Positions 47,986 to 58,689 of a stretch of DNA of 64,000 nucleotides are shown one piece after another. The first letter of the stretch is position 1. Each line of letters begins with the position of its first letter. Both the position numbers and the translations under genes were made by a program. The notes below the pieces were generated by a model, which saw only the letters and a list, made by a program, of their open reading frames with translations, made no database searches and had not been told where the DNA came from. Where the stretch lies: assembly GCF_026230105.1 (NCBI RefSeq), contig NC_079475.1:11486125-11550124 (forward strand), written 5' to 3'. Source of the stretch: Diorhabda sublineata (Eukaryota > Arthropoda > Insecta > Coleoptera > Chrysomelidae).

Positions 47986-48030
47986 AACCACTCTGATGAG
48001 ACGTGATAACGTCGAAACTAGTGTGTGGTT
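47986..48030 (+). ncRNA. hammerhead ribozyme-like motif B
   Basis: Plus strand: stem I strand AACCACT, core CTGATGA (47993-47999), stem II GACG / TGATAA / CGTC, core GAAA (48014-48017), then CTAG and, after a few extra bases, GTGGTT to close stem I. The CTAG palindrome could pair between two molecules. The cleavage triplet seen in copy A (ATC) is not cleanly preserved, so this copy may be inactive. Confidence 0.65.
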
Positions 48031-48129
48031 ATAACCCTGGGAGCCATTGGGGTGTTGATGTCGACAAAAAGATCGAGGTATTAGCCAGGAAATTAGTTGT
48101 TTTTTTCTTTAAAGAGCGGAAAAATCGTA

Positions 48130-49050
48130 GGAATCATATTTTGCCGTACATTTTGCTAATTTTACTAATCACAGCAATGCTTTTATAGTTTTCGCATTCG
48201 TGACTGCTCTATTGTAGATTGTACGTCCGTGTTGTTCCTACAATTTTGAAATAATTTTCTTATATTCGTATAGCGTTTGTTTCATCCTGTATACTAGACG
48301 TATATTATTACATTCGAATAACTTTCATTTTTCACGTTAAATTGATCTGATGGTTTAAAATAGTGCAAGTTATTAAATAGAAGTGATTTGCTTGTCAAAG
48401 TATCTGAGAAATTTATGCTTCTCATTAGTTTTAGTAATAACAAACAATGTGGGGGTTGAACTTGCATATTAATTGTATGCGGGTTGAGTTTAGACTGATG
48501 AGCACCATTGGGAAAAATTTGCATACGTAGAAAAAGCGAGACAGTGAAACGGTACCCCCTATGGTTCTATTCGAAGCTTCACACCAGGAGTTTGATCGCG
48601 AGGATTCAACCAATAACGAGCATTCCTTGGAAAATTATACGAAATGTAGAGCAAGAACATTTGTTATAGTACAGGGTTTTTTTATTATTAACTCCCTTTT
48701 CACGCTAATTTAAATGAAAATATACAAAGTGTTTTCAAAAATTTTAGTGAGTTGCGTAATAAAATTAGAGGACATTGAGAAATGCTTGTAAATATAATTT
48801 ACTACGCTTTTTATTCTTTTACTCATGTGATTAACTGATGTGAAGCAAGACATTTTACCAATCCCTGTTTTGTGCGTAAACTCCTTCCACTCCCTTTAGT
48901 TCGATGGGATATTCTGGAGGTCTTTTTTTTGTTGAAAGTTAGTAAGTGGGCTTTCTCGGTAACCTAGGATCATATAATCATGTGATTTTTGTGTGTATTC
49001 TGTGTTTTTTTCTGTAATATGTATTTCTTTACTCAATTAAATTAACCTTA
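48130..49050. other. no recognisable gene
   Basis: Overlapping minus-strand frames at 48294-48613 have no recognisable content. Confidence 0.3.
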
Positions 49051-49059
49051 CACAACGTA

Positions 49060-49640
49060 TCGATTGTTCCTTCGGTCTTCCGTGCTTCCTGTTGTCCTCT
49101 CTAGCATACTTGATGAGTTTCCTTAACTCCTGGTTAGGATGTTTATTTGCTGCCTCTACTAACAGTGGCACAGTGATATCTATGGCATCAGATCTTCCTC
49201 CTTGCAGTGTGAAGTTTGTTGATCTTGCCGATCCTACCGCTTGATAGAATCGGTGATCCTCTATGATCTTTTCCAGATTTCTTCCGTGTCTGTTTGCTCT
49301 TGTGCAGTACTACCCAGGGGACTTGGTATTCAGATCTCCAATGATGATGCCTTTCGTTTATGTCATATTTTCAAGCATATCTTTGAACATTGTAGCATAG
49401 CCAGGAGTGTCTGTATGTGTCATCTAGCAGTTTCGTTTCTTGGAGTGAAAAGATATCAAAATCTTCTTTCTCCAAGATCACTCCCATGGTATTTTGATTT
49501 GTTTGTATCTATTTATTTGAGAAGGTTGTCCACCATTTTATTTTGCCTGTTGCGCAATCAATGTTGCTATAAGTATCTGTATATTCTACTCAATAGTGTT
49601 TTGTTTATTTAGCATCGACATTTTTAAAATTTTTAGGCCA
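49060..49640 (-). pseudogene. LINE apurinic-like endonuclease domain remnant
   Basis: Minus-strand blocks: EKEDFDIFSLQETKLL (the 'P..i.LQET.L' block), KGIIIGDLNTKSPG (GDFNAKH block), RANRHGRNLEKIIEDHRFYQ and DAIDITVPLLVEAANKHPNQ (the 'S.IDL' block). These follow the order of the endonuclease domain of jockey-type LINEs. Stops and a frameshift are present, and the catalytic GDFN is GDLN. Confidence 0.75.
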
Positions 49641-49649
49641 CCTCCTATA

Positions 49650-50535
49650 GTTGACCGGATGCTCTCTCTCACTTTTTTGGCATTTTGGTTTCACTGTTTT
49701 GCTTAGGGTTCGGTTTAGTCAGTTGGCTAGGTTGGGTTAGGCATAAGTACATCAATTCCTTGTATGTCCTGGTCTTCTTCAGGCTCTATAAGTACCATCA
49801 ATATTGGTAGTAATATCTGTGGGTATTACCTGGTTTTTCTGCGTGCGGCTTGTCAATTGCGAACGTACCGCATTTTGAACATTTTGAAAATATCCTCCAT
49901 CGTCGACTTTTAGGCGATGGGTAAACCTAGTATCGGTAGTTACTATTCAATCGTAGCAAAAACAACCAAAAGGTGTTGACTGACGCATGTTCAGATCCAA
50001 AGTTACAAAAATTAATTACGTTATATTTGACACACTTTTCACATTCAAATGGATTACGATTTGTAGAAAATGAAAACGTTAAACTTAAAGCAATGCAAAA
50101 ATTTATTCACAACTCAAAAAATTATTTCTAAGCCATTTATAATCATTAATGTTTTCCGTAATTTGTTGGATTGATTAACTTCTGTTTTTCTTGGTTAAAA
50201 TTGAAACATTGAAAAATTACAACTGCTAATAAGGCATGTGTAAACAAGTCTGTTCAACATCTCACAAGAAACGGACAGAAGACCGGAAATTATCCAATGA
50301 GCATCTGTAGTTATAGTTATTACTCATTATCCTTGTTATTAAAATGAAAAATTTGAGTATTTATCAAAATAACACACAATTTCCAGAAGTCATTAATTTG
50401 TCTGTCGATTTTAATAATATACAAACGTTGATTGGAAATTTTAAAAAAGTTTCCTAAAACATCAGTAATGAATTGTACTGCAAATATCTTTCACATTTTC
50501 CTCTAAATTTATTCTTACTATTAAGCTAAACATAC
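49650..50535. other. no recognisable gene
   Basis: Near 49720-49745 a GGTTGGGTTAGGC run recalls degenerate telomere-type units. Nothing else seen. Confidence 0.3.
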
Positions 50536-50539
50536 TAAA

Positions 50540-50830
50540 CACTTTTCAGTTCAATTTCTCTTCTTTCGAAGTACACTAAATTCACCTTCTCACTTTTCTG
50601 ATAATAATGAATCTCATTATTCGACGTCTTAGTCCTGTCAAAAGTAAAATATGACTCGTCTTCGATAATTATTTCCAAACCTCTAGTGTTCTTATAAGTT
50701 TTGATTTTGGTTACATTTGTTGCTTCTTAGAATATTTGGGTGCCGATTTTCTTGATTTTTGAACTAAATTATGTTTCTCTAAAATATTACTTACATGTTT
50801 CTTATCGATTTCGAATTTTCTGCCCAATTA
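50540..50830 (-). pseudogene. Tc1/mariner-superfamily transposase fragment
   Basis: The minus-strand frame IEDESYFTFDRTKTSNNEIH followed by YYQKSEKVNLVYF matches the first catalytic block of a distinct transposase lineage ('DDE.YFTF......N..YY......P..V'), in which the first D of the box is catalytic; here it reads EDES. Upstream KKHVSNILEKHNLVQKSRKS fits the linker. Short and frame-shifted. Confidence 0.65.
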
Positions 50831-50999
50831 TCACAAACTCACAATTTTCCTTGAGTCGCTCTTTTCGATCGACTCGATTCTCTCTTCTTTTTCTTACCAT
50901 TTTTTTTTCACTCCTTTGCTTGATCCTGGCTTTTTTCCATCGAACTACTTATCTCAAATCTCTGACTGATATCTCAATTTGTTTGTCTGTCTATTCCGT

Positions 51000-51295
51000 A
51001 TCTTACGACGTAGTTTTATTTATCTATACACTTACACTAAACACTACAATAATTAACTATATTATATAATCAAATATTCACTGCTTTCATAATTTATTTA
51101 AATTCTTCAGCTATTTTATATTTTATTCTGTTCACTATGACTTATATATGACTTATAAACTAACTCTAGCTGCTAAACAAGTACGTGTTTATATTCAAAA
51201 GCAGCTCTCGAACAATTCTAGAAAGTAAACAAACAAACAAATAAATAAAAAGGCCTCCCTAGAAATTATTTTAGAATAATTGTGATAAAAACATG
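51000..51295 (+). repeat. dispersed non-coding repeat, copy 2 (divergent)
   Basis: Shares CCTCCCTAGAAAT and AAACAAATAAATA blocks in the same order with 55500-55620, and a CACTAAACACTACA block with 27335-27350. Diverged and without coding frames. Confidence 0.45.
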
Positions 51296-51299
51296 TAAA

Positions 51300-52035
51300 A
51301 AGAACAATTTCAAAGTCGCACATCCGAGAATCAACCTATCCACTTTCGTTATGACCGGTCAGAACTGGTTTCACGGTCCATATCGGGGACGAATTTGTAA
51401 CAATATTTTCTAAAAGAGAAGCAATTTAAGACTTTTGACATTTGACGCCTAATTTACTAACTAAGATGTGATTTTAAGTTGACTTCTACTGATTTATCTG
51501 TATCCAAACAGTTCATGTCGAATTTATAATTGAATTAGGTGAAATAAAACGCGACTTGTGATATTATGAATAGGTACTGAAAAAGTCATCATAGAGCAAT
51601 ATCATGATTAAAATCCAACGATAAACTATTCGTTGACTGATTGATTATTTGATTAATCGGCTCGTTAACCGAAAGAGTGGACATGGGTTCGACTAATCGA
51701 CTTACTGATTAACTTAACAAATTGAACGGTTAACTGAAAGTAACAATCGATGACAATCTTCTGCAGACGCGAAACAATTTCAAACTTGTTTGAATGATTT
51801 GGTACTGCATGAAGTACCAGGTTTAGTAAATGAAAGTATTATATCATAATGTCGCATAATATAGGAAACCACTTGATGTAAGTATGTTGAAAAATTATTA
51901 CTTTAATATGGTTTTATCACCAAAAATTTTTGTATGTGGAAATACATCTCATATTTAATGGTAAATAAATTATATAAGGATACGTTTCTTGACTGAATTT
52001 CGGTTTATATACCATCAGATATCGAAATTACCGGT
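51300..52035. other. no recognisable gene
   Basis: A CGACTAATCGACTTACTGAT-type run near 51640-51740 repeats short words (GATTAAT, CGACTAA, ACTGATTAAC). Nothing coding. Confidence 0.3.
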
Positions 52036-52040
52036 ATCGG

Positions 52041-52640
52041 AACCTTCTAGAGAATTAATATGTACATCACTTCGATTTGGTTTTAACAGATCACTCGTAC
52101 ACATTTCGGAACTTTCCAGATCAATCCAAAAATTTCTAGAACTTTTTATAACATTTGAATAGCTTATAAAAAATTACACTAATCTTAGAATTTTCTAGAT
52201 CATTCTAGAAATTTCTGAAACATTTTACATCGCTTATAATAAATTGCACTGATTTTAGAATTTCATAAATCATTCTAAAACTTTCTAGAACGTTCTCGAA
52301 CATTCTAAATCGCTTATAAAAAATTACCCTAATTTTGGAATTTTCTAGATCATTCTAGAAATTTCTAGAACTTTCTCAAACATATTGAATCGCTTATAAT
52401 AAATTGCACTCAGTTTAGAATTTTATAAATAATTTTAAAAATTTCTAGAACGTTCTCGAACATTCTAAATCGCTTATAAAAAATTACGCTAATTTTGGAA
52501 TTTTTTAGATCATTCTAGAAATTTCTAGAGCTCTCTCGAACATTCTAACTTTTCAGATCATTTTTTAACTTTCTAGAACATTTTCAAATCGATTTTAATA
52601 GTTGAGACATTTTCAAACTTCCTAGATCATTCCAAAAATT
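52041..52640 (+). repeat. 80-bp satellite with dimeric order and dense heat-shock elements
   Basis: Units start at CTTATAA: 52163-52232 (A, 70 bp), 52233-52312 (B), 52313-52392 (A), 52393-52472 (B), 52473-about 52548 (A), with decayed units on both sides. A units read CTTATAAAAAATTAC, B units CTTATAATAAATTGCACT. Each A unit contains ATTCTAGAAATTTCTAGAAC or a close variant, which is four alternating nTTCn/nGAAn pentamers, a textbook heat shock factor site. B units keep two to three pentamers. Confidence 0.85.
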
Positions 52641-52869
52641 TTGAAATCAGAAGTCCACATGCGTTAGAAAAGGACAAAAATACATGTTTTCCAATTTTCG
52701 TCATCCCTTTATATAACCTAGAGATCAAGGTATTTACCATCCCTACGCGAAGTTTATTGGAGAAATAAAAACTGATATTTGAATAGAAATTTCATTGTTT
52801 TGAGTTTTGATTGCAATTTGATAGTAAATTAACTTGTTCTCCTCCTGAAACAAGAGAGTTAACAACAGA

Positions 52870-53520
52870 AGATATGAAAATATTGAATGAAGAAGTATTG
52901 CCGGAACAATCAAAAGGTTTATACCTTAAAACCTTTTAAAAACTGGCGCAACAATAAAAACTTACCTGTGTTTAGTCAAAACGTGCTGCTAGCTAACTTT
53001 CAAGAATATTCAAAAGACGAAAAAACTTCCAGTCTGTGGTCTCATTATTCGATGTTGAGAGCCATCGACATATCCAAATTTTGAAAGGTAAAATGACAAT
53101 CACAACCTTTTGTCTTTTCACAAGAGGACATCATCAAATATAACACCTGATGAATGTTATATTGCAATTAAAGTAACTTTTTTCATTCCTTAAAACCCTT
53201 CTCTAATAATCAATAATTTCAGGCTGTTTTGGCAATTGGAGTGGCCGGTGCTTGTCGTTGTGATTAATAAGTAACTTGCTGCTCTCTGTTGTGATAACAA
53301 AAGATGATATCATTAATATTAATATTAGAACAAGTAAAAATAGCTCGTAAATTTGTGATTACGGATAGCGAAAGAAAATACTAAAGTTTTAGAAAGTCAT
53401 CTGCTACTAATTTAGCTGGTACTAAAACAACATGGGGGCTGGAAATCGGAAGTAGTAGGGGACGGATATGTTGAAGACAGCCTTGTTGTTAAAAAAAAAA
53501 CAATTGCAAAAATATGGTAC
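52870..53520 (+). pseudogene. Crypton-like tyrosine recombinase pseudogene
   Basis: N-terminal core-binding part: LPEQSKGLY, KPFKNWRNNKNLPVFSQNVL, DEKTSSLWSHYSMLRAIDIS. Then TPDECYIAIKV, then AVLAIGVAGACRCD, where the arginine of ACR (53256-53258) stands at the first catalytic Arg; then RKSSATNLAG and HGGWKSEVVGDGYVEDSLVV with the nucleophile tyrosine at 53466-53468. The HxxR box just before RKSS is eroded. At least four stops or frameshifts. This matches the insect Crypton type of tyrosine recombinase; DIRS recombinases differ by being tied to a reverse transcriptase, which is absent. Confidence 0.82.
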
Positions 53521-53686
53521 AAAGAACATCAACTTCTTTGACTACATCAATACTAGCTTCAACTTTCACTTCAACTCCCGTTAAACCTGCTCCTGGTCTT
53601 GCTACTCTGTGAATAAAACTGTCATCAAAACAGATCAGAACCAGCGATTATAATTTCTATGAATAATAATTGATGTACAACTAACC

Positions 53687-53700
53687 TAACCTAACCTCAA
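53687..53700 (-). repeat. interstitial TTAGG repeat
   Basis: Reads CCTAACCTAACCT on the plus strand, a little under three units. Confidence 0.6.
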
Positions 53701-53899
53701 AACAAGCATGATTTGTTATTATAGACGCTCATTAGCAAAAATCAAATCAAGCACGAATTTTAAATTTACCATAATTTCAAACTAAAATTTTGTTGTTGGA
53801 GTGAGTAACTTAGTATAGTTAACGCTTTAATTACAATCTCCTAGCTATAGAACATTATGTTCTATGAGCTTTTTCTTCTTTTTTTTTCTTAATACTTGT

Positions 53900-54235
53900 T
53901 TTGGCGGCCATTTTGACCATCGATCTTCCCTCATTCTATCGACGTGGTCTCTCCAATATAGTCGTCTCGATCTCGTGAATCAGATCTTCTTTAATAATTT
54001 CGCTTCTTATTTGATTTCTTAGACTCATTCCTTGATAACATTGAGTTCATCTCTACTGCCTTCGTTTTTGTTGAATCCGCTGTCTTACAATTATTTACTA
54101 ACAGTGGACAAATATTTGTTTTTCCATATGAGGTCTCACAGATAGCCAAAGATTCTTGGGGCCTACTACGATCGTTTCTCTTGTTGTAAGTTCTGGCGTG
54201 ATCTCGACTCCTAAGTACGTACACTGGTGAATGGG
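53900..54235 (-). pseudogene. LINE C-terminal fragment
   Basis: Minus strand: CTYLGVEITPELTTRE (the 'FKYLGVEI' block), then ADSTKTKAVEMNSMLSRNES, matching 'A...DT.KTK..L...EM..LR', then RNQIRSEIIKEDLIHEIE and ERPRR.NEGRSMVKMAA. This is the region after the reverse transcriptase palm of insect endonuclease-reverse transcriptase elements. Two frameshifts. Confidence 0.82.
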
Positions 54236-54919
54236 GTTGCCATTTACCTTCAGTCTCTGAAGACGATAACTTGGTTATCGAAACGAGCGATAACCATTGC
54301 TAAAAACATAGTTTTGGTGATTAGTAGTGGAGAAATAGTTATAATTTATTTCTATATTTCGAATGTTTGTTTGGAATTCCAAAAATATATTTTTGATATT
54401 CACGGTGATGAGTAATTAAATGTTTGTTCTAGTTTGATTATAGCGCGAGTTCTCATCACATTTACAATGCTATAATATTAAAATGTAAAATATCAACGAA
54501 CATCTTGAATACTGTATTACTTATATCTCTGAGATCACAGCTGCCGACCCTTTAGTCATATCATCACCTTATATCTTTAACATTCAACTAGCTGTGGCTA
54601 TGTATACCTCAAAACAAACAAGACAGCGAGAATCTGGCAGACTAAATAGTGTCGTTAAATGTCTCTTCAGTGCGATACATCTGGACTTCGGAATGTCGTA
54701 CAGACTATATAATTCAAGTGAAAACAACTAATACAAACATACGAATAAATGTTATGCATCAGACTACACGAATTCTCAGACTTGCCAAAACTTCTGAAAA
54801 AAATTTTACCGTCATTGTATCCCAGACGTAACTAAATAGAATGTTACGGTTTTGTTCATTTATTTCACATATTCGAATTTACAGATATATACTGTTAAGT
54901 TTATTGTTATTAAAGTCTA

Positions 54920-55330
54920 AAACAACAAATAACAAAAGAAATAATATTATATATCAAGTGTTTTGTACTAATTGTGACGTTGTCTACATAGGGCAGACAT
55001 CTCAGTATTTAGAAAATAGAATAAAAGGTCATCAATACTATAAAAAAAAAAATAAAACTGCGTTAACGAACTATGAAATATCGAAAAAACATAAATTCGA
55101 TTATAAACATTTAAAAATTCTTGGAACGGAATCTAATCCACGAAAAAAAAAGAATTTTTCTAAATTGTTCATATTCATAAAAACTAAAAAGCTATAAATG
55201 ATAAAAAAACTACATAATTTGAGTAAAATTCATTATTTTGTAAATTCTAATAAAACTAGAACTAATTTAATTGATTACTGCTACAAATTTGAGCTGTAAG
55301 GACTAAGGAAAAATTAATTTTTCTTATTAG
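54920..55330 (+). pseudogene. Penelope-like element, GIY-YIG endonuclease domain
   Basis: The frame NNIIYQVFCTNCDVVYIGQT SQYLENRIKGH carries the Penelope-type start, with a C-x2-C pair before the YIG motif, then the conserved Arg (ENRIKGH), then KTALTNYEISKKHKFDYKHL and KILGTE with the catalytic-type Glu. After GTESNPRKK frames shift, but pieces IVHIHKN and KAINDKK match the usual C-terminus. No reverse transcriptase lies upstream, so this is a 5'-truncated copy, as is usual for such elements. Confidence 0.88.
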
Positions 55331-55407
55331 AATAAATTTCTAGTTGATTTTATTCTTGATCAATATAAATAGGCTAATTGCCAGTGTCAATATTATATTT
55401 TGATAAA

Positions 55408-55445
55408 GACTGAAGTTGAGTCGAAACGTCAATTTTTTATCAATC
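55408..55445 (+). ncRNA. degenerate hammerhead-like motif in the Penelope 3' region
   Basis: GACTGAAGTTGAGTCGAAAC followed by GTCAA: CTGA...GA plus a CGAAAC core, 80-130 bp after the last endonuclease remnants. The stem II hairpin is poor, so activity is unlikely. A second GTCGAAACGTCAAC occurs at 55667-55680. Confidence 0.4.
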
Positions 55446-55489
55446 TTTCAAAAATTATTAAAAAAACTAATTTTAAAACATAAGAGACC

Positions 55490-55720
55490 TAAAATAAAGA
55501 ATATTTATCCCAAAACAATTCTCAAAACTTCTTGAAAATGAAGAAACAAAAAACAAAACAAATAAATACATAGACCTCCCTAGAAATAATTCTGAAGAAA
55601 CAATGTAAATAAACCGCCTGCTATAATGAAAACTTATATAAAACAAATATCAAACGGATTTATAAAAGTCGAAACGTCAACTTTCATTTATCTTTTGAAA
55701 ATTATTAAAAGAAATTAACT
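55490..55720 (+). repeat. dispersed non-coding repeat, copy 3
   Basis: Homologous to 27395-27550. It is bracketed by two near-identical pieces, GTCGAAACGTCAA plus ATTATTAAA at 55430-55475 and again at 55668-55710, so it looks inserted into, or duplicated with, a Penelope-like tail. Confidence 0.6.
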
Positions 55721-56579
55721 TTGAAACAGAGAAATATTTAGAAACATAAACATATCAAAAGGTCTAGGAAATAAGAAATTAAAGTAGTTTATTGTTACTT
55801 TTGAATTTTTTCTAGTTTTGTACAAATATGTAAATCTGATAAAAGGTAGTAAGCGTCTTGAACTTGTTTTTCCCTAAATGCAAAAAATAAGCTCCAGATG
55901 TATTCACCTATTTTTTTCTATATAAGGGATTTCGATCAATCTTGTTCTAGATATTTGTAGTAAAATTAATCACAATCTTTTTGGTTGATACAACTTGAAT
56001 TGATTCAAAAAATAACTGGACGAAAGATTTTAATTTGATTATTTGCCGCTAAAAGCAGTAATTAAGTTCAGTACTACTAATAAACCAAGAGATGGTATCT
56101 TAATAGAAATTGTGGTAATGTTTATTGTTTACGATACGTTAAACTTAAATATTTAGCTATAACGACTCTTGGTAGTTAATTATTTCATACCGTAGATCGA
56201 CGAGGAATATTGTCAGGTTTAATTAAACATAATTATGTCAATGTTTTCGCTAAAGCTCGTTTGTCAGAGCTCCGTCGACATATTTACTCAAATTTCTTAA
56301 TATTTATGATACTTTTAAATTCAAATTTGTTTTCTCAACCAAATATTTATTTTAAATATACCACAGGTATCACTTATCAGTCAGTACATGGAACCTTCTG
56401 ATTTCCCCAAATTTCATTAATCCTATTATCTGCTGATTGTAATTCCTTTCTCAAGCAATGATCTTTTACGTTCATCTACGACATTAGACTTGAAAACAAA
56501 AGTTTAATAACTTTTCATTTTGTAGTATTTATACAAAAAATCCAACTGTGAGCATTATCAATTTGATTACTAATTGCTA

Positions 56580-56890
56580 TTGGTACTTGAATTGGCAATA
56601 TTTCGAGTTCAAAGAAATAATATTGTTTTTTATTGAGTCGTCTACGTACCCTCCGCTACTGTGTTGGATTTCCACCCACCGTGATTCTTTAGTTGAATTA
56701 TATCATCGTCGGAATCCTGTAATAGAGCCGAAGAACGTCGAAATGTATGCCCAATGTAATGTTTTGAATTAGGTAAATTCAAATATGTTGCGATAAAAGA
56801 GGGAATTTTTGAAAATGTATTGACACCTACAACTTGATTTTTGCATTTTCTATACTGCAAAAAGAAATGATCTGTTTTGACATTTGCAAG
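56580..56890 (-). pseudogene. Crypton-like tyrosine recombinase C-terminus
   Basis: Minus strand: VGVNTFSKIPSFIATYLNLP, SKHYIGHTFRRSSALLQD, IIQLKNHGGWKSNTVAEG, then a one-base deletion, then YVDDSIKN. H-T-F-R is the catalytic HxxR box, HGGW holds the next catalytic position and the Y of YVDDS is the nucleophile. Only the last third of the protein remains. It is a different copy of the family at 52870-53520, in opposite orientation. Confidence 0.85.
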
Positions 56891-57258
56891 AGCTTCATTA
56901 TTTAGAGAGTCTACCGACTACAAAAAAAAAGCAGCGTTCGACAAGCTAAAAAACATAGAGAAATGCGTTATTTCTGCCCAGCATGTAAAGAAAAGCCAGC
57001 CCTTTTTGTGGAAGATTGCTTTAAGAAGTTCCACAAACAATAAAATATCATTTTATTTCGTGAATTTGAAATAATTTTGATAATTATATTTTTTGTTCGT
57101 TTTTTAATAAATTTTCTGTTTATGCAAGCCAGCATTGATTTTTTGTTCTTTTCCCAGAAGCTATTTATCGATATCAGCACTTATATATTTCGAGTTTGTA
57201 TAAAAATAGCAAGTAAACACCGGACGAGTTAGCTCGTAGGTGGCAGTCAACGTGTTAA
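56890..57258 (+). pseudogene. piggyBac-like 3' end: cysteine-rich tail and terminus
   Basis: The frame KKHREMRYFCPACKEKPALF followed by VEDCFKKFHKQ and a stop is the C-terminal zinc-binding tail of piggyBac transposases ('R..TRY.C..C...PALC...CF..YH'). About 200 bp further on, GGTGGCAGTCAACGTGTTAA ends in TTAA, the piggyBac target, at 57255-57258. The body of the transposase is absent; the Crypton relic adjoins on the left. Confidence 0.78.
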
Positions 57259-57259
57259 A

Positions 57260-58685
57260 GGAATATCAAGAAATAAAAGTCTGACAGTTTATCGAAGAAA
57301 CCAATTGACACGAGAAAGAAAACGTTCACTGCCTACTATATTGATAAAAAAATTTTATAATTGGGTTAAAACGGCACGTTTTTAACGCTTTTTGGCCGAT
57401 TCACATATTACATTTTTTATTATTGCAAATGAAGAAAGAAAACGTGAATATTATAACGAACGTAGAAAAATATAATTTTTAGTTTCCTTAATATAAATAT
57501 AGTCAATAAGTAAATTGAGAAAACTTTTTTTTAATGATTATCGAACCATTCAACGTACTTAATATATTATAAAAAAAATGTATGTCATTTTTTCAATCAA
57601 TCAGTGTGATTACTGAGAAAATATATCTTCAACTACTCTTTCCATACAAATCCAACCACGTATTACAAAAAAATTGTTTTCTCTTAAAGTTATCTTCATA
57701 GAAGAAAAAACTTAATTATTAATAAATCATTAGTTTTTCACTTGAAATAACTGTTGATGATTTAAATCGTACAAATATTGCACCTACAGTAGGTGAGTGA
57801 TATTAGTACACTTTAAATGACTCATCTTGTGGTTCTGAATCGACTATATATCACGGAAAAAACAGTTCAAAGAGTCGTAATGCGTTTTATACTCTGCATT
57901 ATTGGAAGACATTGATCTAGTGGTCTCTCACTTTAATAGCTCAGCTTCATGAATCGTTAGATTCATTGACGTAGATTATAGGGCCTTTAATACAGATAAA
58001 ACAAACATGTTTCAAATTTGAATATATCAAATATAAACGAAGTGTATTGGTTTTATTGAGTATTACATGACTTTAACAATTTCGAAACAAATATACATCG
58101 ATTACATTATTTTTATTTTACACCTACTCAAACTTCGTCACGAATTTGAATTATTTCGATAATTTTTCATTATAAACTAAGCAATTATAAAGAAATTCAT
58201 ATTTTGAAATCCCGGTTACTCAACAGACCTACAAAAGAAATGATCTACCGTTTAAACCTAGGCCAGCTCTGAAACCTGAGCAATTATTTATAGAGACGAA
58301 CTGAGACTCAACTCGTGCGAAAGGAAAGTTCCAAGCGTGTGTACTGGAAGAAGCCGTAAACTACCAGGACGAACACGCATAAGTTAGCAGGACTAGAAAA
58401 ACTAGGGACATTACTTTCACTAAACGATATAGAAGACAAGGATGCGGATGCGGTCTTCAAGCCCCGTTTTCGCCTTGAAAATACCGCACCGCCCTAAAAC
58501 CTCCTGGGATAGCTGGGCGTACCAAATAAATCAAGAAGAAAATCAGAGACTACTGGAACACGATATATATGATACTAAGGAAATAAGTACCTGAACCGTA
58601 CAGAGAAGTCTGAAATATACTTGTGCTAACATGATATTATGGCGACTACGCCATGTGCACTCAGAATTGAAAATAAATCATACAG
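57260..58685. other. no recognisable gene
   Basis: The part 58240-58680 is richer in G and C than its surroundings and has several short frames, but I do not recognise them; possibly an old LINE body. Confidence 0.3.
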
Positions 58686-58689
58686 GTAC

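Larger units (their letters stand above)
47490..48120. repeat. inverted pair of a hammerhead-bearing repeat
   Basis: Sequence of about 150 bp around 47500-47650 (minus direction) is repeated in inverted orientation at 47980-48110 (plus direction). Shared words outside the ribozyme include CGAGCCATT/GGAGCCATT, TCGACAAAAAG and GAGG.ATTAG. The 330-bp spacer includes a CCTGAAGAAAGGCAG ... CGAAATA hairpin-like segment. Inverted terminal repeats with hammerheads are typical of Penelope-like element ends, but no Penelope coding sequence lies between them. Confidence 0.65.

Noticed and set aside
49241..49612. 123-codon plus-strand frame
   Set aside because: It is antisense to the LINE endonuclease remnant on the minus strand.
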